From an uncultured Oscillospiraceae bacterium (GTDB taxonomy: Bacteria > Bacillota > Clostridia > Oscillospirales > Oscillospiraceae): DNA of 32,501 nt. The number at the start of each line of letters is the position of its first letter. Positions within the stretch are counted from its first letter, which is position 1. The notes under the pieces are model-generated. The model did not search any database. It was not told the origin of the DNA and saw nothing but the letters and a program-made list of their open reading frames with translations. The stretch lies in assembly GCA_904420435.1 (NCBI GenBank), contig CAJFVK010000012.1, forward strand, positions 1 to 32,501, in the 5' to 3' direction. Below, piece by piece: positions 31,445 through 32,501 of this stretch. The position numbers and the translations under genes were made by a program.

Positions 31445-31963
31445 ATTAGCAGTGTGATGCATCAGCTCAATGAGGAGATCCGTGACAGGGAGGTGCGCCT
31501 CATCGGCACCGACGGCGAGCAGCTGGGAATCATGTCTTCCGCCCAGGCGCTGGCCATTGCCGACGAGAAGGGCCTCGACCTGGTAAAAATCTCTCCCCAG
31601 GCGACGCCCCCGGTCTGTAAGCTGATGGACTACGGGAAGTATCGCTTTGAGCAGGGAAAGCGGGAGAAGGAAGCCCGGAAGAACCAGCATGTGGTGGAGA
31701 TTAAAGAGATCCGGATGTCCCCCGGAATTGACGTTGGGGACTTCAACGTCAAGCTGAAGAACGCCCAGAAGTTTCTGACCGAGGGGAACCGGGTGAAGGT
31801 TTCCGTACGCTTCCGGGGCCGGGAGATGGCCCACACGGACATCGGCAAGAACCTGCTGGATAAGTTTGCAGAGCAGTGCGCCGAGGTGGCTACCCTGGAC
31901 AAGGGCGCCAAGCTGGAGGGGCGGCACATGTCCATGTTCCTGTCCCCCAAGAACAAGAAGTAA
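31445..31963 (+). CDS. infC: Translation initiation factor IF-3
   Basis: Binds the 30S subunit, keeps ribosomes apart and proofreads start-codon choice. With the ATT start at 31445 the protein has 172 residues. N-domain: [26 protein letters not shown]; linker with lysines and [21 protein letters not shown]-domain: [46 protein letters not shown] at 31454 and an ATG at 31457 are in frame, but AGGAGG at 31429-31434 lies 10 nt before the ATT and 19-22 nt before the others. AUU starts are a known self-regulatory feature of infC. First gene of infC-rpmI-rplT. Confidence 0.95.
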   Translation: MSSVMHQLNEEIRDREVRLIGTDGEQLGIMSSAQALAIADEKGLDLVKISPQATPPVCKLMDYGKYRFEQGKREKEARKNQHVVEIKEIRMSPGIDVGDFNVKLKNAQKFLTEGNRVKVSVRFRGREMAHTDIGKNLLDKFAEQCAEVATLDKGAKLEGRHMSMFLSPKNKK

Positions 31964-32007
31964 ACCCACTTGCTTTTTCCGCAAGAAGATATGAGAGGAG
32001 TACGACT

Positions 32008-32205
32008 ATGCCTAAGCTGAAATCCCACAGTGGAGCAAAGAAGAGATTCAACCTGACCAAGACCGGTAAGGTTAAGCGTGCCAAGGCCTTCAAGAGCCAT
32101 ATCCTGACCAAGAAGGACACCAAGCGTACCCGTCGTCTGCGTGCTGGCGGCTATGCCGACGAGACCAATGTGGCAGCCATCCGCAAGATGATTCCCTACA
32201 AATAA
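32008..32205 (+). CDS. rpmI: Ribosomal protein bL35
   Basis: Small basic 50S protein, 65 residues, the usual length. [23 protein letters not shown] at the start and [15 protein letters not shown] in the middle are typical of L35. ATG at 32008 with GAGAGGAG 7 nt upstream; the frame's upstream part is a shadow of infC. Lies 44 nt after infC and 35 nt before rplT. Confidence 0.97.
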   Translation: MPKLKSHSGAKKRFNLTKTGKVKRAKAFKSHILTKKDTKRTRRLRAGGYADETNVAAIRKMIPYK

Positions 32206-32240
32206 TTGAACGATACGCTAGAATAGGAGGCTTTTGAGAT

Positions 32241-32501
32241 ATGGCAAGAGTTAAGGGCGCGATGATGACCCGCAAGAGAAGAAGTAAAGTGCTGAAGATG
32301 GCCAAGGGCTATTGGGGCAGCAAGTCCAAGCACTTCAAGATGGCCAACCAGCAGGTGATGAAGTCCCTGACCTACGCTTACACCGGCCGCCGGCTGAAGA
32401 AGCGGGACTTCCGTCAGCTGTGGATCACCCGCATCAGCGCCGCCTGCAAGATGAACGGCGTGAACTACTCCACCTTCATGCACGGCCTGAAGACCGCCGG
32501 C
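32241..32501 (+). CDS. rplT: Ribosomal protein bL20, partial, cut by the right edge
   Basis: First 87 residues of about 117-119. Starts [19 protein letters not shown], with [31 protein letters not shown] and [25 protein letters not shown] following, all typical of L20. ATG at 32241 with AGGAGG 10 nt upstream. Besides its role in 50S assembly, L20 is the usual repressor of its own operon through the leader upstream of infC. Confidence 0.97.
   Translation, partial: MARVKGAMMTRKRRSKVLKMAKGYWGSKSKHFKMANQQVMKSLTYAYTGRRLKKRDFRQLWITRISAACKMNGVNYSTFMHGLKTAG

Noticed and set aside
1..32501. CRISPR array, tRNA, rRNA, insertion sequence, phage or defence genes
   Set aside because: No regularly spaced direct repeats, no transposase or integrase frames, no tRNA-like cloverleaf with CCA context was recognised; gene content is housekeeping and biosynthetic.

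Overview
This is a GC-rich chromosomal window from an anaerobic Gram-positive bacterium. Consensus sigma-A promoters, AGGAGG ribosome binding sites, short high-GC clostridial-type proteins, a G5/3D cell-wall protein, a riboswitch-controlled anaerobic cobalamin operon and a Firmicutes-style infC leader all point to a Clostridia member, most likely of the Oscillospiraceae (Flavonifractor/Oscillibacter-like). The taxonomic call is inference from gene content, not a search result.

Layout. 1-2385, minus strand: the 5' part of GTP-dependent PEP carboxykinase (cut by the left edge) and a Cof-type HAD phosphatase with a TATAAT promoter. 2386-3859, plus: a secreted DUF348/G5/3D cell-wall protein behind a strong promoter surrounded by TGTWAC boxes, closed by a textbook terminator. 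3997-4842, minus: a DegV fatty-acid-binding protein. 5075-6799, plus: a large lipoprotein made of two diverged copies of one unit. 6877-6987, minus: a 36-residue Asn/Gln-rich peptide gene, facing the lipoprotein across a bidirectional terminator.

7111-29991, minus: 24 genes, almost all overlapping or a few bases apart, read from one promoter through a cobalamin riboswitch whose expression platform is a clear intrinsic terminator. In transcription order: cbiD, cbiF, cbiG, cbiH, cbiJ, cbiET, cbiA, cobT, cobU, cobS, a short cobU-like gene, cobC, cbiB, cobD, cbiP, cbiC, cbiK, cbiL, hemA, a precorrin-2 dehydrogenase, hemC, cobA-hemD, hemB, hemL. Together they encode glutamyl-tRNA to 5-aminolevulinate (HemA, HemL), to uroporphyrinogen III (HemB, HemC, HemD), to sirohydrochlorin (CobA domain, dehydrogenase), cobalt insertion (CbiK), the anaerobic corrin ring steps, amidation, side-chain attachment and nucleotide-loop assembly. 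Cobalt uptake, the corrinoid adenosyltransferase and lower-ligand (DMB) synthesis genes are not in the window, nor is any haem-branch gene.

30163-31164, plus: a CmpB-like (putative ABC-transporter type IV) membrane protein divergent from the riboswitch. 31229-32501, plus: the translation operon infC-rpmI-rplT (rplT cut by the right edge) with a strong promoter, an attenuator leader of the L20 type and an ATT start codon for infC.

No tRNA, rRNA, CRISPR array, insertion sequence or phage gene was seen. The least explained items are the Asn/Gln-rich peptide, the duplicated lipoprotein, the short CobU paralog lacking the guanylylation histidine, and an orphan promoter aimed at the antisense strand of degV.
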